Shown one piece after another: positions 46,556 through 59,580 of a DNA stretch of 64,000 nt. The position numbers were made by a program, and so were the translations under genes. A model generated the notes under the pieces. The model was given only the letters and a program-made list of their open reading frames with translations, was not told where the DNA came from and made no database searches. The DNA comes from Lycocorax pyrrhopterus obiensis. Taxonomy: Eukaryota > Chordata > Aves > Passeriformes > Paradisaeidae. The stretch covers positions 50,978,975-51,042,974 of the forward strand of contig JACSVZ010000007.1 of assembly GCA_014706295.1 (NCBI GenBank), read 5' to 3'. Position 1 is the first letter of the stretch. Each line of letters starts with the position of its first letter.

Positions 46556-48990
46556 TCCAGAAGCAGACCAAAACCCCTGGAAAAGTATGGCTTACAAAGG
46601 AAAAATTACTCTTTGCATATTTAGCCCTGTTTGAACTGAATATGAAAGAAATACTCTGGTTTCAGTGTAATAACCTGACTTTTTTTTTTAGTAGAGCCTG
46701 GTTTTCATAGGCTTTCTCCTCATAAATGGAGTCAGCAATCTGCCCTTGTGCCCAGTGCAGCTGTAGAAGGACCACAGTCCTTGCCAAGTGTGTGGGGGGG
46801 GCCCAGAGGAGCAAAGAAGGGGTGAAGCTTGAGGCCGCAAGCAGAGGCATTTCATCAAAAAGGGAGTAGCAATAGAGGAAGACTAACATTCTTTAGTCCT
46901 GCTGGGACGGGTCAGTCCAATGCAGATACTTTAGAAATGAAAGGGAAAAATATGTAAACAAGAAATTTCTGGAAGTTAAAGGTGTATAGGGTGTGGTAAG
47001 TACCTCACAAGAATGAGATATGGCAACTTCTAAATTCTACTGTTAAAAGACCTCCTAAGGGGGAGATTGAAACTAGAATTCAAGGAAAAGTATACATGAG
47101 CCCCATCTTGCTCTTTAGTTTCAGTTCTTTAGACTGGGACAGTCTGGAGATAGAGAAGACATTATTAGGACTACCTCCTCACAGCTTTGATGCAGCTGCT
47201 CATGTGCTTGAAACAGCAGTCAAAAGTTGTAGTGGAATTTTCTTTTTCTCCCAGAACAATTACTGCAAGATAAGGATGATGTTTGTGGGCTGGAAGGAGA
47301 AAGAAAAGATTCTGGGAATAAGAACAGCAGCTTCAGATTTTTGAGCCCTTCTTTTCAGATTGTGACCCCTTGTTTGCAGGGTTTGAAACCCTGATAGAAA
47401 TGGTGTGTGTTTGGGAGGAGGTAATCTTGGCTCAGGAGGTCCGGCAGATGGTGTTGGCAAATGGCACTGCAGGCTCCTGCAGTGTGGTGCAACACTCTGG
47501 AGGTGGGTAGGGGAGCAACGAGGTTGTGGGAAGCAGCTGGTGGCAAATACACTCAAGATGGCTCCAGTGAGCAACCTCAAGCAGCCTGGTAGGGTGGAGA
47601 AAGAGCAGAGTACAGCTCAGAGCAAATGAACCAGCACTGTGGTTGTGTCCCTCTTCAGGAGGACGTGTGAGAGGTGAAGGTTAGTAGCTGAAAGAAATGT
47701 GGGTAATGCAGTGCTGTCCTTCTCACCCTTACCTTTTGTGGGGTAAAGCTTTCTTAACACAAGCCTAAGGTCCTAAAACCCAGAAGGCTGCCATTAAAAA
47801 TTATCTGTCTTCATGACTGGAGGAACTCAGTTCCCTTTTACAGTGGTGTAAATCCACAGGCTTTCCAGTGGAGACTGTGGCACATCCTTATGAACCAAGG
47901 TACTTGGGAGGTAGTCAGACGACTGAGCTGCTTTTCTTCTCTCCCCCTCTCTCTTTTTCCCTCTTCTAATGTTAAAGATGATGAAAATAATGCAAGAAAT
48001 TAATATCAACCTCTTCTGTGTCAAAAGAGATTAGTAGCATGGAGGAGGCAGTTCTTTCTAGTCTATTGATGCTGGTAGACTTCAGCAAAAGAAATTTTTA
48101 GGTGGTACTTGGGGATAAAGCAACAGCATAAAACTAAAACAGTCAAGAAACATATGCTTGCATTCTGACTTGTTCAAAGCACTAAGGGAGGTAAGCAGAA
48201 GGGATCTGCAGCATTTACACATCAGGTAGCACCAGCTCGGAGCTAGACTATTATGGGTGTGAGTTTATGCAAAACAGCTTCACACAGCATTGCCCATGCA
48301 TCTTCATCCAGAGGTGTAGTATTTTTTAGAGCTGTGGACCTTTGTCTGCAAAGCCTTAAAAACATGATTAACTTAGTTTTATATATATATTGCAAAAAGA
48401 TTTTCTGCAGCAGTGAAAACAAGCAACAAGAATGACACTAGTCTCCTAGTGCATTTCCCTAAGGCTCATGATATCTCTGGTTATTTACCCTGCTGCCCTA
48501 TCTCATCATTATTGTCTTTCACTCCATGAGTGCATCATCCTAAGAAGTGGCTACAAAGCAAGTGGCTATTAGGTATTCAGGCCAGACATGGGGAAGGTAG
48601 ACAAAAAAGCACTCTTGGTTAGCTGAATAGGACATCCTTGTTGCAGCCCTTCAAATGGAGTCCATGCCAAACATTCTATGCTATTGCTTCCAAGATGGAC
48701 AGATGGGGGTCTTATCAAATAAGACAAGATTCTCCTTCCTTGCCAGTGTCTAAGCATGCTGCCTCCATACCTGTTCCAGGTGTTGATGTAAAGGAGCAAG
48801 GTGACTCTCTTGCACATCACACATAACATGCTTCGTTAAACAGAATTGAATATGAATTGTCGCATCTTTTGCTGTTGTAAATCAGTGCCATGATTCTTCA
48901 GTCCATTTATAATTAGAAAGAAGTGCTATTGGTTAAAAAAGTCCTTAAAACTGAACTTCTTGAGATCGTATCTCCATATTAGGAGGATTT
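46556..48990. other. unassigned non-coding DNA
   Basis: No gene was recognised. A G8 run lies at 46794-46801 in a slightly GC-richer patch. Overlapping frames of 106, 82 and 74 codons around 47.1-47.6 kb on both strands show no recognisable features. Confidence 0.5.
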
Positions 48991-49013
48991 GGGGGGGAGG
49001 GGGGTTTAAAGGG
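48991..49013 (+). other. G-run, potential G-quadruplex
   Basis: G7-A-G6-TTTAAA-GGG on the plus strand offers four guanine triplets with short loops. A C9 run at 49113-49121 on the same strand, about 100 bases later, could pair with it. Confidence 0.6.
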
Positions 49014-52000
49014 TGATTTAAACATAAACAAAGAAAAAGTGAATGTGAGTATAGATAATATTTTTGATATTTTATTAAATGTAAGAAGGTTTGACAATTG
49101 TGGGTTGGGTTTCCCCCCCCCTTTTTGTTCCTTCTCTTTCCTGTTATATATCTTACTCCATTTACTATGATCTATGCCTGAATTGCTGGTGAAATTATGA
49201 TATCATAACAGTCAAAAAGATAAAGGGAGGAATGAATCAAGGAAAGCAAAGGAGTTTTAGTGGTAATTCATGTTACATTTTGTATTTTTCTTTTGTTAAC
49301 ACTACTGAGATGTACTGCAGTATAGTATCATAAGCTTTTGGAGAGGGTAAATTTAAAATCTTTCTTCTTTCCCCATCCTCTTCAACCATGCTATGTATTT
49401 TTAAATCACTAATCAGTTCAGTGATTAAAATACAGGAAAACCAAACTGAAATTTAAAAATACCTCGAAAAAAAATCCCTCAAACCTCACTCAAGTAACAA
49501 GAATAAAATAAACATTTTGGCCTTCTTCCTTCATTCATCATGAAGTATATGCTTTATAAAAATAACTCCTGGTGAATTATTTGTAGGTCACCTTTAAAGA
49601 AGTTCTTGAAGTAGTAATGCATCCCCTGAAATAAAAAGACACATAGATTTTCTATTCTTTATATGAGACATGCTTATAGTTTAAAAATATTTTTGCAATG
49701 GGTTTAAAGAATGATAAAGATGTTTATGTATGTTTGGAGCTACAGCACTTTCCAGTGATCTGAGCTGCAGACACACAAAAGTGCAAAAACAACCTTGAAA
49801 ATGCTTTGGCAGACTTCACATGTTAATCACTGCAGAATGGCTTCAAAATTAATGAACAGAGTGCAATTGTTTCTGTATAAGTGCCTCACTCTGGGATGTA
49901 AGTGAAATAGAAATTTAGTGCAGTAGTTTTCAAGACAATGATTAATATTTACATTTATCAGCTGAAAAGCCCCAAAATGTTATAAAAAGGTAAATTTTAC
50001 AAAGTAGAGTACTTGTTTCCCTGCTAATAGGCAGCACTTAGCCATCTAAAGTCAGTCTCTTTCTCTCTCCCCTTCCCTACCAGAACAATTGTAAGGCTGA
50101 TGGTAATGCCAAATTCGTGTATGTTTTTCTTCTTGTTATGCCATTAAGATGAATCATTTGCAGTTAGACTATATTGCTTCCTCCTTTTAAAATGTATTTT
50201 GTTATTTCACAGTTGTACTCTACTTTTTAACATACATTTACTTTATTTGTATATTTTTTAACTTCAGACATAGTGCTAAAAATCTTAATTCTTCTAAGCT
50301 GTTCAAGAAGAGAATTTAAATGCATCACAGGATAGGTAGATGTATCCGAACACTCATTGCCAACTGCAGTCCAAAATATTGTTGTTCATTGTTCCCTTCT
50401 ACATATTCAAGAGATATTTGATCAAAATGTATAACAAACATGAAAACATATAAAAGCTTTGAATTTTCTGAGAGGAAAAGAAAATATAGAAAAATAGTAT
50501 GATATTGTACTATGCTGAGGGGCACTGGTTAGGGTATTTATGCTGGAGAAAATAGCAAAATGCAGAGAGTCTGACTAGTTTCTTGGAATCTTATGTTTAA
50601 TACTTCTTCAGTATGGAAATCATGCAAAATTACTTGAAAATGGCTGTCAAGTGTTTGATCATAGCAGTATAGAATCCCCAAGAAGAAAAGGAAAGAAATC
50701 CCAGAAAAGTTTTAGAAGGTTTGAATATCAAGTAACAGACTGGGCTGCTGTCTTCATACTTCTGGTGCGTTTTTAACTAGGCTACCTTGTGTTCTTTTCT
50801 TTCCTTTCCAAACCCAGTATTTAAAAGTCCCATATGGCAATAGATATTGCTGGAATAGAATGCATACTGTTCTGGAATCAATTTTATCTGAGTTAACTTT
50901 CTGTATTTTAGAATGCAGATGAAATATTTTGCCTTCTCTACATTTTCTTTTGACCTGGTCCTTGTCTTGTCTCCATTCTCTTGCCTGCAGCTCTCTGAAT
51001 GGATGTTTATGTAATATACAGAAGTTTCTCTTTAATCCTGTACAGATGTAGAAGGGGTGGGGTTGTTCTGCCCAGTGGCATATATGCTTAGATAACAGAC
51101 AAAGGAGGATTGAAGATGACATATTCTGTGTGATAACACCAGACCAGGCACATTAGGTATGTACTCTTCATTTAGGGGACAAGGATGGGAAAAAATGTGA
51201 ATAGAAAAAGCAGAATCTTGCTTGGAACTTGTTGATGCCAGAAGCCTTATTTAACTTTTGAAGAATGAAGTTAATGTTCCCTTGTGATCTGAACTGATGA
51301 CTCTGCCTTTTACTCACAGACCCTTGTCATAGGAGTCGAGTCATGCTCAAGGTCAAGGAAAACATCTGAAAAGGGATACTGTTAGGGAATAATCCAAAAA
51401 CGTGCTTGTTTTACTTCATATCCTGCTTAGCAGAGACTCCACTAGTCATGACTGACAGCTCTTTTCAACCATTAGAGATTTTGTGTCAATAGGTCAATAG
51501 ATTTAATATCCTGGGGATATCCCCTTCAGATTGCTGATCGGCACCTTACAACAGCCAAAGGCCTGACCTCAGACCATTTGCAGATTTAAACTGAACCAAC
51601 TGGATGTCAAACTAGGACTTTGGGAGACTAATCAGAACAAGGTGCGTAGTCTGGTAGTACAGCCATGATCTGAACTGGGCAGACATTGAGTTCACCTTCT
51701 GCAATAAAAGTACAGGGAAAAGAAATCATATATTCTTGAACTGTTCTTTGCTGAGCAAAGGTGTTTGCAAATCTAGACTAATATCCAAAATTGTGCCAAA
51801 GCTACGTACATTTGGAAAACAGATTGTGGGAAATTACTTATTTGTTTCTTCATGTATTTTTAATGGTGGTTTTGATTGATATGGAACATATGCCATGTGA
51901 ATACTCTCTTCTTGTACCTGGTGTCACACAGAAAGTAAATGCAATAATATTAGTGACTAAGGAATCATAGAAGTCTGAAACTTCCTTCCTATCCATAGTT

Positions 52001-52120
52001 ATTTCAAAATATTTAAAAGGTGATTATAATTTCCAGTTTTATTGAGAAATCTTTAGTATAGCCAGATTTTAACTGGAATCAACTCACCAGTACAGACTTT
52101 GTCAGATTCCCTTTAGTATG
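49014..52120. other. unassigned AT-rich DNA
   Basis: No gene or named repeat apart from the C9 run at 49113-49121. A 122-codon minus-strand frame (50754-51122) has no recognisable features. Confidence 0.5.
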
Positions 52121-52208
52121 ATTTGGTTGGTTTTTTTGTTGGTTTTTTTGGTTTTTTTTTGTTTGGGGTAGTTTTTAGGTTTGATTTGCTTTGCTTTTGG
52201 TTTTTTTC
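52121..52208. repeat. T/G-rich low-complexity tract
   Basis: T runs separated by GG or GTTGG make up about 88 bases of G/T-only sequence, similar in style to the tract at 32.55 kb. Confidence 0.85.
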
Positions 52209-53386
52209 ATCCAAGGTGACATTTGTCTTTCTAGCTTCTTATTGTGAGCCAGCTGATGGTGATTTTGAGATTGCATTTCCACAAGTTTTAGGAAAATAAG
52301 TGGAAAAGTAGAGAGGGGTTACCCACATCAGTTCCCTACTGAGAAAGATACATTTCTGTAAGCTAAAGTACATTATTAGTCAACTGAGAGTACACATGGA
52401 TTGAGACACTACCAGTGTCCCAGCTACAGTAAAGGCTTCAGACTCAGCTGGAACTCCATTAGATATAGATAATACAATCATGAGTCAGGAGGCCATAAGC
52501 TTCATGAGTTGTATATCACATTGTTTCCTTTCCTGAGTCCAAAGGAAGGTCTTGTACAGGGTCACCAGAAGCTCATGGGTGTGTCACTAACAGCTTGAGG
52601 CAAATTGGAGCTATTAGAATGAGTAGCACTGTCACAGGAGGATGTTTTTTTTCCTGTTCCCAATGGATCTCCAGAGCTTCCATACACTAATTAATGATGG
52701 AGGCTGCTGTTGTGGGAAAATAATATAAAGGCCCAGATTTTCTGCTGCAGGCAAGGAGCAAGGAGTGCTAATTGGGAGGGAGGTGTGAGCAAAGATGCCA
52801 CCTTGCACTGACTGATCATTAGCCAGCTTTTGTCCTTGCCATGAGTTAGAGCAATCTGAGGGCGACTGTAAATTGTGTGGACTGGTACTGGCACCATAGG
52901 GCCATTATGTTGGCTGGGCCATAGTGGTGTGTCACATATACTTGCCAAAGTCTGCATTTTATCTGCTAGGCAGCAGAAGTGGAGAACGTCACACTTGGGT
53001 TTTGAGAAAGGGCTAAGGACTAGTTTGGACAAGTGGGAGGAACCAGTAGGTGAAAACCTAAGCCCTTTGTTGGGATTTCTGCATTAACTTAAGTCTTCAA
53101 ATGTTCAGATGCTTAGAAACTAAGGGCTCATTGCAGAATGAATTGAATGGAAAAGACTCTCTCTCTGAATATATATTAGCGCTTCAGCTTCTGCTACTAC
53201 CAGTGGAGCAGGTAGTCCCATCTCCAGAACATCCCATGCAATCCATTAGGCTGCAGCTCCAGAGCAAAATCAAACTTCTAAGATGATCTGCTGTAGAAAA
53301 TCTCTTCTGAGTGTCTACAGTGTCCTTTTGACAAGCTCCTTTATGCCCCGGTCTTCTTCCCCTTCAGCTTTCTCACAGGGGTGGCA
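52209..53386. other. unassigned non-coding DNA
   Basis: No gene was recognised. A 113-codon minus-strand frame (52691-53032) overlaps a plus-strand frame and has no identifiable domain. Confidence 0.5.
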
Positions 53387-53440
53387 GGATTTGACCAATA
53401 TATATGAGGATTTGACCAATATGTGTGACCAATATATGTA
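53387..53440. repeat. short tandem array with three CCAAT motifs
   Basis: GGATTTGACCAATATATATGA (53387-53407) recurs in part at 53408, and TGACCAATATATG again at 53426. This gives CCAAT pentamers at 53395, 53416 and 53429. It is a small local duplication. CCAAT boxes are bound by NF-Y, but no promoter context is visible. Confidence 0.7.
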
Positions 53441-54420
53441 GGTCGAGGATAACATGAAGAGGTAAAAGGCAAAAAAGGAAGAAAAAAATCCCGAAGGCCA
53501 GTCAAAGATCTGTAGTTGTCACTTTGAGTAGGATTTATGAGATCTAACAGAAATGCGAGCTGTCCTGTCAGCTTTGCATTTGATTTTTTCCCGATCATGT
53601 TCTACTGCAGAGAGTCAGTGCAGAGACAGAGTTGTTACTGTTCCTGCACGTTATGGTACTTTGGCACTAGGCCACTCCCTGCGTACATGCCAAGATGCTT
53701 TTATAAAACCATTAAAAAAAGCAGTACTAATGAGATATTTAGAGGACTAAAAATCCTGAAGATTAAAATACCAGTCAAGCAGTTATGACCACAAGTGTGT
53801 TTTACATAAGTAAGCTCATAAAGGATTTTCTTCACTGGTGAAAGCAAAATTATGAACCCAATGTTTCTTTCATAGTAGAACAGGTTAGACTATTAAATGC
53901 TTTTTATGTGTGCTACTATTCCATTTTTTTTCGTTTATTATCTTTTCTCACAGTTGTATTTAAAGGCCCCACCATCATACTTGTTACTGCACACACAAAA
54001 ATACAATCTCTACCTTAAATTGCTTGCAATCTCTTAACCTTTCAGTTTAAAAACATGTTGCAACACACATTTTAAGGAAGCAGATAAATACTGTCAAAGG
54101 TGTAGCAGAGAATGAATGTGGGCATGATCTGGAAAGTTTTATTTAAAATTGTTTGTTTTCCTGGAAGTTTCTATATACTGCAACTTCAAAGTTCCCTAGG
54201 CTTTGTAACTGAGCAAAAGAACATGTCCAAGGTGAGGAAGCCTACTGTGTCATAAATGGCTTGCCGAAGATAAAGATGGAAGAAACATTCAAAGAGGAGC
54301 TAGGGGTCAATCAATGAAAGGACTGGGGAGCAATTTAAAAACAAAGAGAGGACAGCTGCTTGTACTTTCTCACAAAATTTTGACTGAGTGCTAGAGAATA
54401 TTGTGGGCACCAATAGGAAA
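53441..54420. other. unassigned non-coding DNA
   Basis: Nothing recognised. Frames of 83 and 65 codons overlap at 53.5-53.8 kb. Confidence 0.5.
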
Positions 54421-54470
54421 AATAGCTTCAAAAAAGATTAGACAAAGTCACGTAGGTCGAGATGAAGTTA
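54421..54470 (+). mobile_element. possible CR1 3'-region crumb
   Basis: AATAGCTTCAAAAAAGATTA followed by GACAAAGTCACGTAGGTCGA resembles the CR1 phrase ending in TTCAAAAAGGGATTAGACAAATTCATGGAGG. Only about 50 bases are recognisable. Confidence 0.3.
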
Positions 54471-55367
54471 CCGTGTCCTCTTTTTAGGATTATCAGACAA
54501 GTTGACCGGATGTAACAGCCTAAAAGGAATCTGTAAGTTGCCAAATGGAAGCAGGGAGAGAAATTTAGGGAACAACCATTCTGTTACATTTCATCCCTAA
54601 ACATCTGATACCATCAGTAGTCAAAGGCAGGATACACAGGCCTTTTGTCTGGTCCAGTTTAGTAACTCTTAAACAAAAGATAAACACAAGATGCTGATCG
54701 CAAGTATTGTTGTGGCTGACAGCCTGTGTAAATAGTGGCAATAAGCTTTGGTCCTTTTGTGCACTCTGGATGCGTTTTAGAGACTCTAGTCCAAAGCTGA
54801 GAAGTGGTCTGAGAATAGAAGTGCTAACCTTTCACTGCAACTATGAGGCACAGCAAACAGTCCTGCCACATGACATGTGGACATAGTCATGGATCTGTGC
54901 CATCCATCCTCCCTTCCCCATTTAAATTTTTTCTATATCCACACCTGCCTTCTCTGGTTCAGAGTAATTCTGACTTCCTTCTGAAACATGACAGTGAATC
55001 CAGGGAGCTGGACAAAGCATTTCCTTGCATCAACATTTGGCCACAGTCTGTATTAGACCAGTCTTACACCTTTGTGTAGAATTAACAGGTCCAACAGGTC
55101 CAAGATTGGTAGTAGATCATCTCACGGCTTTTTTGGACTGTATTTATTGTATGTTACCAACTAGCTTGTGCTTTGGTTTCAGAAGGTGAGGAAAAGAGGG
55201 GCTGTTTTTCCAGTTGAGTGCAGAGTACAGCAGAGAAACAAAGGCGAGTATATTTCTGTTATGTGTCCTGATTTGCCTCTGCACTGTTTGATATTCTGAC
55301 CCCACTGTTCTGTTTCCAAAACAGCTTGAGAGTCCCATAAACAGCTGCAGAAGGTGTCATAATCACT
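54471..55367. other. unassigned non-coding DNA
   Basis: No gene or named repeat. Open frames are at most ~78 codons. Confidence 0.5.
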
Positions 55368-55390
55368 GGGGGGGGAGGGGGGGGGGAGGG
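55368..55390 (+). other. long G-run, potential G-quadruplex
   Basis: G8-A-G10-A-G3 on the plus strand is the strongest G-quadruplex candidate in the window. It is likely length-variable and hard to sequence through. Confidence 0.8.
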
Positions 55391-58300
55391 CAGAAAGTAT
55401 AAAGTACATCTAAATAGCCAAAATGCGGGGCATAATTTTTGTCAGGGCTGTGGTGATTCAGCTTTGCTGTATTTGCACTGCAAATACACTAGCAAGTGCA
55501 CATGGACACACACAGACACACATACAGGCACAGAAATGGCAGGAGGAAAGGAAGGAAAATTACATAATTACAAGAGTAACAGAAAACAAAACAATGGGGT
55601 TGTGATGTTTTACCTAGAGTGGTGTCTGATTCCGAGACTCTTTGCCTTAAATGATGTTTGTCATCAATGTTATCCTGTGTGGATATCTCTCTATTTTTGT
55701 TCCCTGGATTTTGTAATCCTCTTTCAGTTGGATACCTTGTTTTCTGTAGCTGCAGGGTATAATATAATAAAAGTGGTATGCATCCATCTGTAAGTTGCAC
55801 TTAAGCTGATATGTGCACTGTGTGTACATATACATAATATTTTTAGATAATATATAAATGTGATACATATAGCCATATATATATATATGCATACAGAAAT
55901 TAATACTTTGATGTATTTAGCATCTTCAACTAATTATACCTTGCAGTCTCATGTTAATTCCCATTTGCAACATTTGGCACTATTCCTCCTAATTCATTTA
56001 TATTAATGAGGGGAGGATCCTCTGAGCAATAATCAGTTAAAAATCATGACTAGCTTTGTTAATAAATACCAGATTGGTACATGATACTGTATTGGCTTGT
56101 CCTTAATTAGGAAGCACTGGAAGGAGTACCAAGAGGGAAATACTCATAAATTTTTCTTTTAAAGTCTAACTGCTCTCTTTCTGGTATTTGCATCTTTGAA
56201 ACAGAGAGAAAAATGATAACTTTGAAATTTTTTAATTTTCCTGCACTTAAAACAGCTTATATTTAATTAAGATATACACTTGACATAGAAGTTTTTCCAG
56301 TCAGGTCCATGTAAGGAAAGAAAAATCAAGAAAAACATCAGCAACATTGCTAAGTATTAGGTAATTGAAATACTTAATTTAAATATTAGAAAACTGGAAG
56401 TTTTATGAAGCATTTGGGGAGGCTGGATGGCAAAGGGAACTACTAATGAACTAGTGAAGTCTTCATTTCTAGGTGATTGATTGCAATTGCATCTAGGAAA
56501 GGCTAGAAAGTCATTCCTGTCAGCCTGTGTGCAGCAGTGGCTGTGCTATCAAAGCCAGGTCTTACCCTCAGCCGGGACTCCAGGAGGGAACGGGCACATG
56601 GTAGTGAGAACAGGCATGCAATATCTGTGGAGTCTGAATTTTCTGGAATGGTAATGGGTGAGTTTCTCATCTAGTCAATGAATTTTTCCTGAGTTTTTAA
56701 TCTCAGAGTCCTTTAAAGTGGAAACTTTTTCTGGCATCACAGTGATTTTTTTCCCCTCGTGTCTTCTAAATCCTTAACATCACTGTAGGCTTGCCAGGGT
56801 GCAGTCCACTGGTGCTTGTTTATGCCAAATACCTCCAGCATATGTATGCTTATTTTATCAGTAGTCAGTATTATGAGTTATTAATACAGGAAAAGCGTAA
56901 TTAGGGATGCTTATTTGAGATCTACTGAACAACAGAATGGCAGGAACTGACAGCCCTGTTCTATGCAAGGGTGAAAACTGAAGTCATCACTTCTTCTTAT
57001 CAGAATCTTTTGCATGTGTTAGTACTCTGAAGCCCGAATCATGACTGTGCTGCTCTGAACTGCAGCAGCACTGACTCTGCTTCTGCCAGGACAGTGCTGC
57101 TGGAGAGAATATGGCAATATAAGTCTATTATTTGTTGGTCAGATGGGCTTGAAGGTGACCTTACTGAGAGAACTGTGCTAATATTGCTTATACACTCGTT
57201 TGATCTGAAACTCTCTTCCAGTCCACCTGTGGCATACCCTTGCAGCCTTTCTTTCCTCCACCCACTTGTTCAGGTCTGTTCCTCCAGAAGACAAGCCCCT
57301 GCACTCTGATATTCATGGGGATGGGGGCAGTGGGAGGGTTAGTTCTGGGCAGGCATTTGGCACAGTGCATACTCTGGCTAAGCACTTCTGATCTGGAAGG
57401 CAAGACATCATCCTGTAGTAGGGATGTCAGTTTGTGAAGTTGTGCCTCCTTTTTCCCCTCCAGCATTCATTTTTCCAGTCTGTTTATCTTGGAAACAGCT
57501 TGGGACAGACATTGGTTCTTACAGCGTATTCACACAGCTTCTGGCACAGTGAACTGGACCTCCCTTTGGACCTCAAAGAATTGCTGAACAACAAAAAGTC
57601 CTGACATGGCAACAAGAGGAGAAAAACCTTGGGGGCAGTGTGCGGAGAGGGGCACCATGGGAGGCACAGCGCCTTCCTGTGTGAGTCAGAAGAACAACCT
57701 GCAATGGCAAGTCCATTGAGAGGAGCAGGGTGGGGACAGTGTCTTCTGGGGTAGCTGTACTTAACTGGGATGGACCAAGCCCTTGGTTGATGGCATGGAA
57801 TGGCAGGCCCTGGGCACTGCGGGAACGAGTGGAGGGCTGTGATGAGAAGGCAGAATATATACAGGGAAAGTAGAGCTGTTTTGAGAAACTGGTTTTCAGA
57901 CATTTAACTGCATCAAAGTCTCTCCAAATACTTCTTAGCTCCCACTACACCTTCTCCTGCTATGTCTTTTCAACCTCCGTTGTCTTTACTCACCCTCTGT
58001 TTTCCTTTTAAGGACTTCCTGTCGCTTGAATCAATAGTTTGGAAAGGCTGCTCTGTTTAGGATCAGAGAGGCCTGAGGAAATTTTTGTTGAAAGCAAAAA
58101 AACCCCTTTTTATAGGACTGGGTTTTGTCTCCTGATCTGACCAAGTCTGATGTCCTGCTTGTCTCTTTTTCTGGTGCTGAGACACAACATCAGTTTTCTT
58201 TTAGGTTGTGAAGAAAGACTGGAAGAGAAGTGCCAAGGGATGAGGCAGAATAGAGATTGTTGGAGCTGGATAGTGCAGGGTAGTTGCTCCTCTGAGCGCT

Positions 58301-59504
58301 TCCCAGCCTAAGTATCTACCTGAATAATCAGTAGTGTTTATGACTAAAGAAATAAACTTCAATACAGTCCTAATTTCAAACTCTTTTTAGCAATCCCGAG
58401 CAGAAAGTCTTACTGTTTGTCAAAAAAGTGTGAGAACAAAAACAAACAACCCGGGAAATTAATTAACTTTGACTATCTTTTAATTGCTCACACAAATGAT
58501 AAAATATTTCTAAAATAATAACCTCAGAACTGTTTTAAAAAATCACTTGACAGGATCCTTTTAAATTTACCGGTGACAGAATGATTGCAAATGTACATAA
58601 AACAGCTGCTTTCAGATGCAGGTAAGCTCCTATTGAAAAGAGATAAAATTCTAACTGTTTATGCCTGCGTTTGATGATAGTGCAGTTGAGTATTGTGTTA
58701 TTTTATAATGTATTCAAGCACCTGTTTAGAGAAGGTGTATTCCACTATGGTCCAAAATTAAAACAACCCCATTACTTGTCGGGGTTTCATTCATAATTCT
58801 TGTATCATGCTCTGATTAGAGTATACATTGAACCTCAGATGAGCATTACCTAAGGCACATTCAGTTAAATGCACTGTATAAACTAGGCACAAACCACAAA
58901 GCTACCTTTAACTTGCACAAAACAGCAAGTGGAAATTGATTAAAATATGCATTCTACTAATATAACGGCTGGTCTCAGTATAAAAATTAATTAATGCTAA
59001 TAGTACACAATCAAAACTGCTTTTAGAAATCTTCTTAGAACATTAACTAAAATGTTCATCTTTTTAATGCATTTGACTGAACCTCTGAGACTAAAAGCTT
59101 TGCTTCCTCCATGCAAATGTGAAAAAAAATCACGGCCTGAATTTTCAAGTGGTTATTTTATAGCAACCTCCCCCAGCCATTTGCTTTTGGATTTCTTGTT
59201 AACCTGAGCCTGGTCCCAGGCCATGTGTGAGGTTGTACTATTAGCTACTACAGATTAAGGTGGCAGCCCTGGGAATCGAGGCCAATAACATATGCAGATT
59301 GAGCCGCAGAGCAGAGAAGGAGATAACTAAATGAAAAAAGGGGAAAGGGTATTGTGTTTAAAGAGGCAGCGCAATAATATTCTAGGCTTTCAGCTCACAG
59401 ATATCCTGAGCATAAGGAGTGAATACTTGTCAAAAAAAAAACCCCAAAACCTAAACAGTCAGCCTCCAGGGCACTCTCTTCCTCTTGGTTTGTTTGGTCG
59501 GTTT
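55391..59504. other. unassigned AT-rich DNA
   Basis: About 4.1 kb without a supported gene. It contains a TA microsatellite (55874-55890) and a 139-codon minus-strand frame (57484-57903) whose start looks like a signal peptide followed by a cysteine-rich tail, but it matches nothing known. 58.48-59.13 kb is an AT-rich segment with TTAATTAAT-type motifs that could be a conserved non-coding element. Confidence 0.45.
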
Positions 59505-59580
59505 TTACATTTGGGCAAGATATTTCACTTCATTGGGCTGAATTTTCCTCAGCTGGTTTAATTTCCAAAATGTAAAAATT
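59505..59580 (+). mobile_element. MIR-like SINE remnant
   Basis: TTGGGCAAGATATTTCACTT, CATTGGGCTGAATTTTCCTC, AGCTGGTTTAATTTCC, AAAATG follows the MIR core order TGGGCAAGTTACTTAACCTC, TCTGTGCCTCAGTTTCCTCA, TCTGTAAAATG. Only the core is recognisable. Confidence 0.45.
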
